From the NCBI GenBank assembly GCA_016714795.1, contig JADKCA010000001.1, forward strand, positions 558,001 through 622,000: 64,000 bases of DNA, given 5' to 3'. Below, piece after piece: positions 9,087 through 17,792 of this stretch. Within the stretch, counting starts at the first letter, position 1, and the number at the start of each line of letters is the position of its first letter. The notes below the pieces were generated by a model. It was given only the letters and a program-made list of their open reading frames with translations. It searched no databases and had not been told where the DNA came from. The DNA comes from Sphingomonadales bacterium (lineage in GTDB: Bacteria > Pseudomonadota > Alphaproteobacteria > Sphingomonadales > Sphingomonadaceae). The translations under genes were made by a program, and so were the position numbers.

Positions 9087-9631
9087 CCGCGCGGGAGAAT
9101 CCGGATCACCTGCCCGGTGATTTGATGATGTGGGTGCTGATCATCTCTGAACTGCTCGTGTTCGGTGCAGGGCTTACGGCCTTTCTCGGCGTGCGCATCT
9201 CTGATCCGGCGGGTTTCGCCGAAGGGCGGCATGCGCTGCATGGCTTTGCAGCGGGGATCAACACCATGCTGCTCGTCACGTCCGGATGGATGGCTGCACT
9301 GTCCGTGCGCGCTCAAGAAGAGGATGCGCCCCGGACCTGCCGGATGCGGCTTGGCGTTGCCGCAACGCTTGGCGCCGGATTTCTGGCGGTGAAGGGGTGG
9401 GAATATGCCAGCCTTTCTGCGCTGGGCCATGGTCTGGACGATACGGCGTTTTTTACCTTCTATTTCCTGTTGACGGGTTTTCACGCCGCACATGTCGCCG
9501 CCGGGATTGTGATCCTCGGGCTGGTCGGATGGAAACTGTCGCTGCGCAATGCCGAAACGGGTGTCGCCTTCTGGCACATGGTTGATCTCGTCTGGGTCCT
9601 GCTTTTTCCTGTGATCTATTTGCTGCCATGA
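9083..9631 (+). CDS. norE: NorE, cytochrome c oxidase subunit III-like protein
   Basis: A 182-residue membrane protein homologous to haem-copper oxidase subunit III, with about five helices. It includes the typical WVLLISELLVF-like opening (residues 12-30) and the GFHAAHVAAG segment near residue 135. NorE is an accessory protein of cNOR operons that helps assembly or stability of NorCB but is not catalytic. It overlaps norD by four bases and norF by four bases. The assignment rests on similarity plus operon position. Confidence 0.9.
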   Translation: MTARENPDHLPGDLMMWVLIISELLVFGAGLTAFLGVRISDPAGFAEGRHALHGFAAGINTMLLVTSGWMAALSVRAQEEDAPRTCRMRLGVAATLGAGFLAVKGWEYASLSALGHGLDDTAFFTFYFLLTGFHAAHVAAGIVILGLVGWKLSLRNAETGVAFWHMVDLVWVLLFPVIYLLP

Positions 9632-9879
9632 CTCGAATGCGTGATTCCCTGTTCCGCGCATGGCTGGCGTTGGTGGCGTTGAGCGGGGCTTCCGCGTTAT
9701 TGTCCCGCCATGGCGCGCGCTGGGTGGGTGTCGCTGTGCTCCTGCTGGGACTGGTCAAGGCGCGGATCATTCTTGTCCGCTATCTGGGTCTGGGGCAAAC
9801 ACCGGGCTGGATGCGTGGGTTCGATGGAGGATTGGTTGTGCTGACGGCACTGCTGATCGGGCTCTTTCTGGCGGCTTAA
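9628..9879 (+). CDS. norF: NorF-like small membrane protein (subunit IV-like)
   Basis: An 83-residue protein with three likely membrane helices. It has the ARIILVRYLGL segment typical of prokaryotic cytochrome oxidase subunit IV/NorF proteins. It starts within the norE stop (ATGA overlap). Its TAA stop and the stop of the convergent Crp/Fnr gene share the same TTAA at 9876-9879, so the two genes end on the same four bases. NorF supports full NO reductase activity. The symbol is given by context; such short proteins are weakly conserved. Confidence 0.8.
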   Translation: MTRMRDSLFRAWLALVALSGASALLSRHGARWVGVAVLLLGLVKARIILVRYLGLGQTPGWMRGFDGGLVVLTALLIGLFLAA

Positions 9880-10577
9880 TCCTTCTTGCTCCACACCGTG
9901 CCAGGATCTTCCGCGGCATAGGCGCGCAGCATGGCGACATCTTCGATCAGCGCGCGCGACTGGTCTATGGTCACCCCCAGCGGTCGCAGTCGCGCAAAGG
10001 ATCGGGAGAGGCTTTCAGGCTTGATGCCCAATTGGGCAGCAATCAGCACCTTGTCATAGGGCAGGATCACGTCCGCCGCGCCCTCAGCCTGCCCGCTCAG
10101 ATCTGCAAGGAAGCCCGCCACGCGCTGCGCACCATTTTGCGATTTCAGTTGTTCAACCTGGTTGACCAGATCATGCAAGTGGATGAAGGTGGAGGATAAA
10201 ATGGAGACCGCTATCTCCGGATCTTCGCGCAACAGGCCCAGCAGCCGCGTTGAATCGAGCCAGATGATGCTGCAATCGCTGACGGCCATGGCGGCAACGG
10301 GGTAGGGGGCGTGGCGCAATGCCACCGCCTCGCCAAAACTCTCTCCGTGAGAAAAGACACGCACCACGGCTTCATTGCCGCTCGGGGTGATGCGATACAG
10401 CTTTACCCAGCCTGCAGCGACCAGCCCGATGGCATTGGCGCGTTCTCCTTGCAGAAACAGCGTTGCGCCGCGCGGATAGGCCTTGACGCGGGCAATGGCA
10501 GCCAGCTTCTCCATGGCCGATGCGGGTGCACCTCTCAGCAATGATGATTGGCGCAGCGCGTCTTCCGTGTCCGTCAC
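9876..10577 (-). CDS. Crp/Fnr family transcriptional regulator (probably Dnr/NnrR-like)
   Basis: A 233-residue regulator with an N-terminal cyclic-nucleotide-binding-like beta barrel (about 20-130), a dimerisation helix, and a C-terminal winged helix. The recognition helix is around residues 186-205 (LGIKPESLSRSFARL). The cysteine ligands of FNR iron-sulfur clusters are absent, which favours the Dnr/NnrR haem-type or ligand-binding subgroup. Convergent to norF, it most likely activates the nor operon through the box at 4403-4416; that link is inference. It could also be a general Crp-like regulator. Confidence 0.82.
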   Translation of the reverse strand: MTDTEDALRQSSLLRGAPASAMEKLAAIARVKAYPRGATLFLQGERANAIGLVAAGWVKLYRITPSGNEAVVRVFSHGESFGEAVALRHAPYPVAAMAVSDCSIIWLDSTRLLGLLREDPEIAVSILSSTFIHLHDLVNQVEQLKSQNGAQRVAGFLADLSGQAEGAADVILPYDKVLIAAQLGIKPESLSRSFARLRPLGVTIDQSRALIEDVAMLRAYAAEDPGTVWSKKD

Positions 10578-10721
10578 GAGTATCCCCTCAGTATGCCGAT
10601 CCAGTCTAACCTGGAAAGGCAGACGGGTTCAATGGCGGTGCTTGGCAATTGACCTTTACTGGACAGGCAAACTGCACCACAACAGGACAATTAAATTGAC
10701 AATTGGATGGGAGGTCTCGGC

Positions 10722-12368
10722 ATGAAATTTGTGCGCCGCATTGGCACGTTGGTGACTGCGCTTGTGGCAATTTCGACCGCACCGGTGCAAGCCAAGGACG
10801 CGAGAAGGCCCAACTTCCTCATCATCATTGCCGATGATCTGGGCTTTTCGGACATCGGGGCTTTTGGTGGCGAAATCGACACGCCCAACCTTGACCGGCT
10901 GGCCATGACGGGAATGCGGATGACGGGGTTCCACACCGCGCCAACCTGCTCGCCCACCCGCTCCATGCTGTTGTCTGGCACGGACAATCACCGCGCAGGC
11001 CTTGGCAATATGGCGGAAGTGCTGGCGCCGAACCAAAAGGGCAAGCCGGGGCATGAGGGCTATCTGCGCGCAGACATCGCCACGCTGGCCGAGCGCATGT
11101 CTGCCGCCGGTTACCGGACGCTTTTTTCCGGCAAATGGCATCTGGGGCTGACCGACGCGCAAGACCCGCACGCGCGCGGCTTTCAATATAGCTTTGCGTT
11201 GCGGCAGGGCGGGCACAATCATTTTGGAACCGATGTTTCAACCGATCCGGCCAAGGGCAGCATCTATGCGCTGAACGGCAAGCCGCTTGATCGCCTGCCT
11301 GCCGATTTCTACTCATCGGATGCGTTTGCTGGGCATATGGTCGATCAGATCAGGAGCACGGCGAAAAGCCGCAAGCCATTTTTCGGCTATCTGGCCTTCA
11401 CAGCGCCGCACTGGCCGTTGCAGGCCCCGGCAGAGGACATCGCCAAATATCGGGGGCGCTATGATGACGGGTTTGAAGCGCTTCGGCTGCGGCGGCTCAA
11501 GCGGCAGGCCGAACTGGGCCTTCTGGCTGATGGAACCGTTCCGCACAGCCTCCGTCTGACCGAGGGGGGGTGGGATTCGCTGACCGCCGCGCAGAAGAAG
11601 GTCGCCGCGCGCGACATGGAAATCTACGCGGCAATGGTAGACCGTATGGATCGCAATGTGGGCCGCGTCCTTGCCGCGTTGGAGGACAGCGGGGAACTGG
11701 ACAATACGATAATCCTGTTCATGGCAGATAATGGCGCGGAAGCGCTTGATGTTGAAACCACCGGAGCCAAAATGCTCGGCAAATGGGCCGCACAGGCGGA
11801 CAACAGCCTCGCCAATCGCGGTGCCGCAACCTCCTATGTCACTTATGGCGCAAACTGGGCGCAGGCGGCCACTGCACCGTCCTGGCGGGTGAAGGGCTAT
11901 GCCACCGAAGGCGGTACGCGCGTGGTGTCCTTCATCAACTGGCCGGGGTCAAAGCGGCAGGGACAGACATCGGGTGCGTTCCTGTCTGTGGCCGATGTGG
12001 CTCCGACATTCCTCGACCTTGCCGGGGTGCGCTATGCCGGGACGCGTTTTGCCGGGCGCGACGTGCGCGAAATCACGGGCAAGAGCTGGGCTTCCTATCT
12101 GACAGGGCAGGCAGACCGGGTTTATGGTCCGGACGATGCGTTCGGGACGGAGCTGTTCGGATCGCGCGCGCTGCGACAGGGGGACTGGAAGGTCACCGAT
12201 ATTGGTGATGGGGCCTGGCGATTGTTCAATATCGCCCGCGATCCAGGGGAGACGAACGACCTTTCTCTGGATGAACCGGACCGGCTCAAGGCGTTGTCTG
12301 CCGCGTGGGAGGACTATGCCAAGCGCATGGGCGTGATCATGCCGGATCAGGCGCCCTATCGCCCTTAA
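10722..12368 (+). CDS. Arylsulfatase (sulfatase family, exported)
   Basis: A 548-residue type I sulfatase. I start at the second ATG (MKFVRRIGTL), which follows a GGGAGG ribosome site and gives a clean signal peptide ending near PVQA-KD. The Cys-type sulfatase signature CSPTR at residues 76-80 is the site of formylglycine conversion. The metal-binding IIADDLG (36-42) and the FSGKWHLG motif are also present. It hydrolyses sulfate esters in the periplasm. A near-palindrome CAATTAAATTG at 10688-10698 lies in the promoter region shared with the divergent regulator. No formylglycine-generating enzyme lies in this window. It stands alone between nor and phosphate genes. Confidence 0.9.
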   Translation: MKFVRRIGTLVTALVAISTAPVQAKDARRPNFLIIIADDLGFSDIGAFGGEIDTPNLDRLAMTGMRMTGFHTAPTCSPTRSMLLSGTDNHRAGLGNMAEVLAPNQKGKPGHEGYLRADIATLAERMSAAGYRTLFSGKWHLGLTDAQDPHARGFQYSFALRQGGHNHFGTDVSTDPAKGSIYALNGKPLDRLPADFYSSDAFAGHMVDQIRSTAKSRKPFFGYLAFTAPHWPLQAPAEDIAKYRGRYDDGFEALRLRRLKRQAELGLLADGTVPHSLRLTEGGWDSLTAAQKKVAARDMEIYAAMVDRMDRNVGRVLAALEDSGELDNTIILFMADNGAEALDVETTGAKMLGKWAAQADNSLANRGAATSYVTYGANWAQAATAPSWRVKGYATEGGTRVVSFINWPGSKRQGQTSGAFLSVADVAPTFLDLAGVRYAGTRFAGRDVREITGKSWASYLTGQADRVYGPDDAFGTELFGSRALRQGDWKVTDIGDGAWRLFNIARDPGETNDLSLDEPDRLKALSAAWEDYAKRMGVIMPDQAPYRP

Positions 12369-12375
12369 ACGGCTT

Positions 12376-12410
12376 GGCCACCCTCTCCGTACATCCGGGA
12401 GAGGGTGGCC
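12376..12410. terminator. Strong hairpin after the arylsulfatase gene
   Basis: A perfect 13-base inverted repeat (GGCCACCCTCTCC and its complement) with a 9-base loop starts eight bases after the sulfatase stop. It sits between two convergent genes. No clear T tract follows on either strand, so it may block decay or terminate weakly. Confidence 0.6.
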
Positions 12411-12457
12411 ATCATGCTTGCCCTGAATTGGGGAGGAGGGTTCAGGGCAAAACCGTC

Positions 12458-13978
12458 CTACCAGTCAAAGGCAAAACGCATGGAGAAGGTATCCACGCCA
12501 TATTTGCGATCTTTGACCGGATCGGTGGAGAGCGGCTTGACGATGGATGCGAAGGGTCCACCTTCCACGGCCGCATGCGCATATTGCGCCGTTACGCGAA
12601 CATAGTCGATCGGCTGCCAGACGAGACTGGCGAGATAGCCATTCTGCTTGCCACCGCGAGCCAGGCTGGTGCCAACGCCGCCAGTGTAGAGCGCCTTGTC
12701 CGCCAGATCGAGGTGATCATAGCGCAGGGCGACCGCAACAGCGCCCATGCCGCCCTTGTCAAAGCCATTGAGCGGCTTGGTGCGATCCCATTCGCCCTTC
12801 TTGTAGCCACGGGTTTCGCCCGTCAGCCAATAGCCGACTTCGGCATAATAGCTCTTGAAGCTGGGATCCTCCAGCAGGCGGTTGGTCGTGCCGGGGACGC
12901 CGCCCGTAGGCAGCACATCGGTGGGCGCAAAGGTCTTGGCCTTCACGAATTGCGCTTCACCGCCAGCCCAGAGCGGACCGAAGATGCCGAACGCTTCCAC
13001 ACCGAAAACATCGTCACCCTTGGCCGCAAAGCTGTTGGTATCGACGAAGCGTGTTCCGGTCGTCTGAAGGAACGGGCGCGCACGGTAGCGGAATGCCAGC
13101 GCGGTGTTCGAATATTCGCGGTGCTGGTAGTTCAGGCCAAAGTGCAGCTGGTTGGCTCCCATTTTGGGTGCATAGACCGCACGGGCACCGAACAGCCATT
13201 CGTCATTGTTCAGATCGCCGTTGATGCTGTCGTTGAACAGACCGGCGCGCACCAACATGTCACCCTGATCATAGCCAAGCGCAAGGCCAAGACGACGGCC
13301 ATGGCTGAAGGCATCGTTCATCTGCGCACGCTCAAGGAACATGATGTGGCGCGATGAGGTGATCTGTTCGAGGCTCTGGAACGTCTCGAAATGACCGGCG
13401 CGGACCGAGAGCGGACCCTTGCCCTTATATTCGAGGAACACGTCCGCCCAGCTGACCGCGTTGCTCGCGAAATCGGCTTCGGCCTTATAGGCGAAACCGC
13501 CGGGAAGCGTACCTTCCACACCCAGTCGGGCGCGGCGGACGCGGCTGTTGAAGCCCAGATCCTGCGTGGATGAAATCGCGGTGGGCGTGGCCCCCGGATC
13601 ATTCACATAGCCGACATCGTACATCAGGCGACCACGGACCTTGAAGGCAAAGCCCTTGTCCTTGTCTTCCCATTGCGGCGCGCCCTTCCAGGTCGGCGTG
13701 GCCTTGGGGAGCTGCTTCTTGAGCTCGTCAAGCTGAGCCTGAAGCGAAGCCAGCTGCGCTTCGAGCAGTTCGGCGCGCGCTTCCGCTGCATTCATGTTGG
13801 CCTCTTCCGGAGCGACCGTCAGCAGAGACGGATCTTCGGGGGAGGGGGCATCGGCGGGCGGTTCGGCTTCAACCGGTGCTGTCTGGGCAAAGGCGGACGG
13901 GGTGACGCCCATCACGCTGGCCCAAAGCAGGATGCGCAGCAGGCTGATGCGCTTGGGGGCTTTGCGGGTCTTAGTCAT
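12458..13978 (-). CDS. Phosphate-selective porin (OprP/OprO family)
   Basis: A 506-residue outer-membrane porin. A signal peptide ending in SAFA-QT precedes an acidic, proline-rich stretch and a coiled coil (about residues 50-95, rich in Leu/Glu/Ala heptads). A long beta barrel follows, ending in the outer-membrane C-terminal Phe-Asp-Trp. The coiled coil plus barrel is the OprO/OprP architecture, a trimer that takes phosphate or polyphosphate across the outer membrane. It lies 11 bases downstream of a pstS gene, behind a Pho-box array, supporting phosphate uptake. The start is the second in-frame ATG (MTKTRKAPK), which gives the better signal peptide. Confidence 0.88.
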   Translation of the reverse strand: MTKTRKAPKRISLLRILLWASVMGVTPSAFAQTAPVEAEPPADAPSPEDPSLLTVAPEEANMNAAEARAELLEAQLASLQAQLDELKKQLPKATPTWKGAPQWEDKDKGFAFKVRGRLMYDVGYVNDPGATPTAISSTQDLGFNSRVRRARLGVEGTLPGGFAYKAEADFASNAVSWADVFLEYKGKGPLSVRAGHFETFQSLEQITSSRHIMFLERAQMNDAFSHGRRLGLALGYDQGDMLVRAGLFNDSINGDLNNDEWLFGARAVYAPKMGANQLHFGLNYQHREYSNTALAFRYRARPFLQTTGTRFVDTNSFAAKGDDVFGVEAFGIFGPLWAGGEAQFVKAKTFAPTDVLPTGGVPGTTNRLLEDPSFKSYYAEVGYWLTGETRGYKKGEWDRTKPLNGFDKGGMGAVAVALRYDHLDLADKALYTGGVGTSLARGGKQNGYLASLVWQPIDYVRVTAQYAHAAVEGGPFASIVKPLSTDPVKDRKYGVDTFSMRFAFDW

Positions 13979-13989
13979 GGTTTCGGTCC

Positions 13990-15030
13990 TCACTTCAGGC
14001 CGCCGCCGCCCATGGGCGTCATGCTGGTGGCCATGCTCTGGTTGCGCTTGCGGATGCCGTCGCCCAGTGGGACGAGGCCGAGGCGCTGGAGGTAACCGCC
14101 ATTGCCAAAGGTGCCTTCGCGAACGAATTCGGCGGCGAACGCGCGAATGCCGGGAATTGCCTTGAGGTGCGCGTTCTTGACGTAGATATACATCGGGCGC
14201 GATCCGGGATAACGGAAGGTGCGGATGCTATCCGTGCTGGGCATGACGCCGTTGAGCGAAACCGGGTTCAGCTTGCCGGGATTTTCCTCGACATAGGAAT
14301 AGCCCATGACGCCGATGGTACCGGGGTTTGCGGCCAGCTTCTGGACGATCAGATTGTCATTTTCGCCCTGCTCCACATACGCGCCATCGGTGCGGATCTT
14401 GGTGCAGATCTGGTCATATTTTGCCGCATTGGTCTTGGCCATCGCCGCAATGCCGCCATTGCTGTTGCAGCCCGGCTTCATGATCAGTTCGTGCAAGCTG
14501 TCGCGCGTACCCGAAGTGCTCGGCGGTCCATAAACGCGGATCGCGACGGCGGGGAGCTTCGGATTGACATCTTTCCACGTCTTGGCGGTATTGGTCTTGC
14601 CGAACGGCGTTGCAGCGAGAGCCGCGTAGACATCGCGTGTGGTCAGCGCCATCGCCTGCGAGCGCTCGCCGGTGGCCAGCGCCAGCCCATCGAGGCCAAT
14701 GGCAATTTCGGTGATCTGGGCAACGCCGTTGGCCTGGCAGGTGCGGAACTCGCTCGCCTTGATCCGGCGCGAGGCGTTGGTGATGTCCGGGTGATTGCCG
14801 CCCACGCCTGCACAAAACAGCTTCATACCGCCGCCTGTGCCCGTCGATTCAACGATCGGCGCAGGAACGCCGGGGTTGGTGCGCGAGAAGCGTTCGGCGA
14901 CCGCCTTGGAAAAGGGATAGACTGTGGATGAGCCCACGATCCGGATGTTGCGGCGCATCTGGGCCTGTGCCGGCACCGCCAGGGTGCTGACAGCGACCAG
15001 TGCCAGGACCGCCTTTGTCGAGTTCTTCAT
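13990..15030 (-). CDS. pstS: Phosphate ABC transporter substrate-binding protein (PstS paralogue 1)
   Basis: A 346-residue periplasmic phosphate-binding protein with a signal peptide (VAPAQA-like cut near residue 22). Phosphate-binding motifs include VGSSTVYPF, STGTGGGMKLF and GPPSTSGTRD. I start at MKNSTKAVL, where the signal peptide begins. It is transcribed with the OprP-type porin, away from the pstCAB operon. A close paralogue at 15248-16291 heads that operon and shares the same motifs. This copy has a cleavable signal peptide without a lipobox Cys, whereas the other is a lipoprotein, so they probably occupy different places in the envelope. Confidence 0.93.
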   Translation of the reverse strand: MKNSTKAVLALVAVSTLAVPAQAQMRRNIRIVGSSTVYPFSKAVAERFSRTNPGVPAPIVESTGTGGGMKLFCAGVGGNHPDITNASRRIKASEFRTCQANGVAQITEIAIGLDGLALATGERSQAMALTTRDVYAALAATPFGKTNTAKTWKDVNPKLPAVAIRVYGPPSTSGTRDSLHELIMKPGCNSNGGIAAMAKTNAAKYDQICTKIRTDGAYVEQGENDNLIVQKLAANPGTIGVMGYSYVEENPGKLNPVSLNGVMPSTDSIRTFRYPGSRPMYIYVKNAHLKAIPGIRAFAAEFVREGTFGNGGYLQRLGLVPLGDGIRKRNQSMATSMTPMGGGGLK

Positions 15031-15118
15031 TGTTGCCCCTTGGACTTCTGTTCGGGACGAAAGCAGCCAATCCGCCTTTCCCGTTTGCCGCCAATAGGGA
15101 CGATTCGGGACGGCGCAG

Positions 15119-15146
15119 TGACAGTTGGATGACGTTTTGGTGACAG
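15119..15146 (-). promoter_or_regulatory. Pho-box array driving leftward pstS and porin
   Basis: Three TGAC-type units at 15119 (TGACAG), 15130 (TGACGT) and 15141 (TGACAG) are spaced exactly 11 bases apart. On the minus strand these read as CTGTCA-like half sites, the PhoB consensus periodicity. They lie about 90 bases upstream of the leftward pstS start. Confidence 0.75.
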
Positions 15147-15164
15147 TGATGGGCTGACATAAAA

Positions 15165-15193
15165 CTGTCATCAAACCGTCGCAGGACTGTCAT
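15165..15193 (+). promoter_or_regulatory. Pho-box array driving rightward pstS-pstCAB-phoU-phoB
   Basis: CTGTCAT at 15165, CCGTCGC at 15176 and CTGTCAT at 15187 have 11-base periodicity, matching tandem PhoB half sites. The array ends about 54 bases before the rightward pstS ATG. phoB itself lies at the end of this operon, so positive autoregulation is expected. Confidence 0.82.
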
Positions 15194-15247
15194 CAAGCCT
15201 TCCTATCCTGTCGGCAGAATCGAAAAGCACAGGAAAGAAGGCACACG

Positions 15248-16291
15248 ATGTTCCCGATGAAAAACACCATTCTGGTCGCGGCCTCTGCGTTGGCTCTCAG
15301 CGCTTGCGGCAGTGGTTCCTCAGGCGGCGGCGCGCGCGATCATTTGCGCGTCGTCGGCTCGTCCACTGTCTATCCGTTCGCCAGCCTGATCGCTGAAAAC
15401 ACGGTGAAGGCAGCAGGCATCAAGGCGCCCGTCATCGAATCGACCGGCACGGGTGCGGGCATGAAGCTGTTTTGTGCGGGCGTCGGCATTGCGCACCCGG
15501 ATGTTGAAATGGCATCGCGCCGGATGAAGGCTTCCGAATATGAAGATTGCGCCAAGAATGGCGTGAAGGATGTGGTGGAGATCCAGATCGGTCTTGATGG
15601 CATCGCTTTTGCCGAAGCGACCGGCGGTCAGGATATGAAGCTGAGCGTGGCCGATATTTACAAAGCGCTCGCTGCCAACCCGTTCGGCAAGCCCAACACG
15701 GCGAAGAACTGGAATGACGTGAACCCGGCGCTGCCTGCCAACCCGATCAGCGTTTATGGCCCGCCTTCCACCTCCGGCACGCGCGATGCGCTCGCCGAAC
15801 TGATCCTCACGAAGGGCTGCGAAAGCGATCCTGCGATGAAGGCCCTGAAAGACAGCGACAAGGACAAGCACAAAAAGCTGTGCACCGAAGTCCGCACTGA
15901 CGGGGCCTATGTGGAGCAGGGCGAGAATGACAATCTGATCGTCCAGAAGATCGCCGCCAACCCCAAGGCGCTCGGCATTTTCGGCTTTTCCTTCCTTGAA
16001 GAGAATATGGACAAGCTGAAAGGTGTGCCCGTGGGCGGCATCGCGCCGACCTATCAGACCGTCTCTGACTTTTCCTATCCCGGTGCGCGCCCGCTCTACA
16101 TCTATGTGAAGGCGGCTCATCTCAAGTCGATCAAAGGCATCAACGAGTTTGCCGCCGAGTTCGCCAAGAACTGGGGGCCGGATGGCGCGCTGAAAGGCCG
16201 TGGCATGGTTGTCGCGCCGGAAGATGTGCGCACCAAGGCGGCTGGCATCGTCCAGTCGATGACGCCGCTCGATCCGTCCGAGCTGAAGTGA
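15248..16291 (+). CDS. pstS: Phosphate-binding lipoprotein (PstS paralogue 2)
   Basis: A 347-residue PstS family protein. The N-terminus is a lipoprotein signal with lipobox LSAC, cleaved before Cys20, followed by a Gly/Ser linker, so it is probably membrane tethered. It shares VGSSTVYPF, STGTGAGMKLF and GPPSTSGTRD with the divergent paralogue. It delivers phosphate to PstCA. An AGGAAAGAAGG ribosome site precedes the ATG at 15248. It is followed, after a 127-base gap with two hairpin repeats, by pstC. Those hairpins may lower expression of the membrane subunits relative to this binding protein. Confidence 0.94.
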   Translation: MFPMKNTILVAASALALSACGSGSSGGGARDHLRVVGSSTVYPFASLIAENTVKAAGIKAPVIESTGTGAGMKLFCAGVGIAHPDVEMASRRMKASEYEDCAKNGVKDVVEIQIGLDGIAFAEATGGQDMKLSVADIYKALAANPFGKPNTAKNWNDVNPALPANPISVYGPPSTSGTRDALAELILTKGCESDPAMKALKDSDKDKHKKLCTEVRTDGAYVEQGENDNLIVQKIAANPKALGIFGFSFLEENMDKLKGVPVGGIAPTYQTVSDFSYPGARPLYIYVKAAHLKSIKGINEFAAEFAKNWGPDGALKGRGMVVAPEDVRTKAAGIVQSMTPLDPSELK

Positions 16292-16312
16292 GTTTTCCAA
16301 GCGCGTCTCGTC

Positions 16313-16332
16313 GCCCCCGCACAGGCGGGGGC
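16313..16332. repeat. GC-rich palindromic hairpin repeat, copy 1
   Basis: An eight-base inverted repeat GCCCCCGC / GCGGGGGC with loop ACAG, 21 bases after the pstS stop. It belongs with the element at 16384, and similar arms recur at 55307. This looks like a REP-type intergenic element common in sphingomonads. Confidence 0.6.
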
Positions 16333-16383
16333 TGCTTGGCGAGTGAGGGTAAGACTCAGCCCAATGTGCGTCTCCGGACAAAG

Positions 16384-16403
16384 ACCCCCGCCTTCGCGGG
16401 GGT
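16384..16403. repeat. GC-rich palindromic hairpin repeat, copy 2
   Basis: ACCCCCGC and GCGGGGGT form a perfect stem with a four-base loop, ending 15 bases before the pstC ATG. The same arms occur at 55307-55326 upstream of tsf, with one loop base changed. It is probably a REP-like element inserted between operon genes. Confidence 0.65.
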
Positions 16404-16418
16404 GACGGACTAAGAAAC

Positions 16419-17792
16419 ATGTCTCCCAATATCCTCCTCCTCGTTCTTGTCGCGCTGACCGCCCTTGGCTGGTTCGTTGGCCGTGCCAAGGCGCGCGCAC
16501 TCTACACAGGCAAGGGCTCGCTCCATTCGCTGCCCGCCCATCATGCCACGCATCTGGCCTTGTGGATTCTCATCCCCGCGCTGGCTGGCTGGCTGATCTG
16601 GTCGATTGTCTCGCCAGGGCTGGTTCACAGCGCGATCATGCTCGATCCGGCTGCCGCGACCTTGCCCGCCATGGAGATGGAGCGCGACTCGATCATTTCC
16701 GAAGCGTTCCAGCTGGCCTCTGACCCGGCGGCCACAGCGTTCAACCCTGCGGCGGAAGGTCTGGTGGAGCCGATCCGTGCGGCCACGATGAAATTCAACC
16801 TGATCGGTGCCGCTTTGGTGGCCTTGCTTGCCTTTGCGGGCGGAGCGTTCGCCTATACCCGGATCAAGGCCAATTTTCCGGCGCGTACGCGGGTGGAGCG
16901 CGCCGTGATGGGAGCCTTGCTCGTCGCCTCTCTGATGGCGATCCTGACGACCATTGGCATCATCGCTTCGCTGCTGTTTGAAACCGGGCTGTTCTTTTCC
17001 AAGGTGTCGGCCCTGGATTTCCTCACCGGCCTCCACTGGAGCCCGCAGGATGGAACCGGGCCGGAAGTCTCCAAGACCTATGGCGCAGTGCCGCTGTTCT
17101 GGGGCACGATCTTCATCGGTGCGATCATTGCGATGATCGTGGCGATCCCGCTGGGTCTGATGAGCGCGATCTTCCTGACGCAATATGCCAGCGCGCGGGT
17201 GCGCACCTGGATGAAGCCGATGCTGGAAATTCTCGCAGGCATTCCGACGGTGGTTTACGGCTATTTCGCCGCGCTGACTGTCGCGCCGATGGTGCGTGAT
17301 CTCGCTGAAAAGCTGGGCATGGAAAATCCCTCGACGGAAAGCGCGCTGGCCGCTGGTCTGGTGATGGGCATCATGATCATCCCGTTTGTCTCTTCGATGG
17401 CGGATGACAGCATTGCAGCCGTGCCTTCGGCAATGCGCGATGGCTCGCTCGCCATGGGAGCCACCAAATCGGAAACGATCAAGAAGGTGCTGGTCCCCGC
17501 CGCGCTGCCAGGCATCGTCGCGGGCGTCATGCTCGCCATCAGCCGCGCCATCGGGGAAACGATGATCGTGGTAATGGCGGCGGGTGCGGCGGCCAATCTT
17601 TCAGCCAATCCCTTCGCCTCGATGACGACTGTCACTTACCAGATTGTCCAGCTGCTGACCGGTGATCAGGAGTTTGACAGCGCCAAGACGCTCTCCGCTT
17701 TCGCGCTGGGGCTGGTCCTGTTCGTCGTCACGCTTGTTCTCAACATCATCGCGCTCCGTGTCGTGAAGCGCTTCCGGGAGGCGTATGAATAA
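16419..17792 (+). CDS. pstC: Phosphate ABC transporter permease PstC
   Basis: A 457-residue inner-membrane permease, longer than E. coli PstC because of an N-terminal extension with two or three extra helices (to about residue 150). The MetI-like permease domain covers the C-terminal half, with the ABC-coupling motif around AMGATKSETIKKVLVPAALPGI. It forms the channel with PstA. Its last eight bases overlap the start of pstA. The long form is usual in alphaproteobacteria. Expression probably depends on the Pho boxes upstream of pstS. Confidence 0.94.
   Translation: MSPNILLLVLVALTALGWFVGRAKARALYTGKGSLHSLPAHHATHLALWILIPALAGWLIWSIVSPGLVHSAIMLDPAAATLPAMEMERDSIISEAFQLASDPAATAFNPAAEGLVEPIRAATMKFNLIGAALVALLAFAGGAFAYTRIKANFPARTRVERAVMGALLVASLMAILTTIGIIASLLFETGLFFSKVSALDFLTGLHWSPQDGTGPEVSKTYGAVPLFWGTIFIGAIIAMIVAIPLGLMSAIFLTQYASARVRTWMKPMLEILAGIPTVVYGYFAALTVAPMVRDLAEKLGMENPSTESALAAGLVMGIMIIPFVSSMADDSIAAVPSAMRDGSLAMGATKSETIKKVLVPAALPGIVAGVMLAISRAIGETMIVVMAAGAAANLSANPFASMTTVTYQIVQLLTGDQEFDSAKTLSAFALGLVLFVVTLVLNIIALRVVKRFREAYE

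Noticed and set aside
10648..10705. Possible Crp/Fnr boxes in the regulator-sulfatase gap
   Set aside because: The TTGAC elements there lack a matching second half at four-base spacing.
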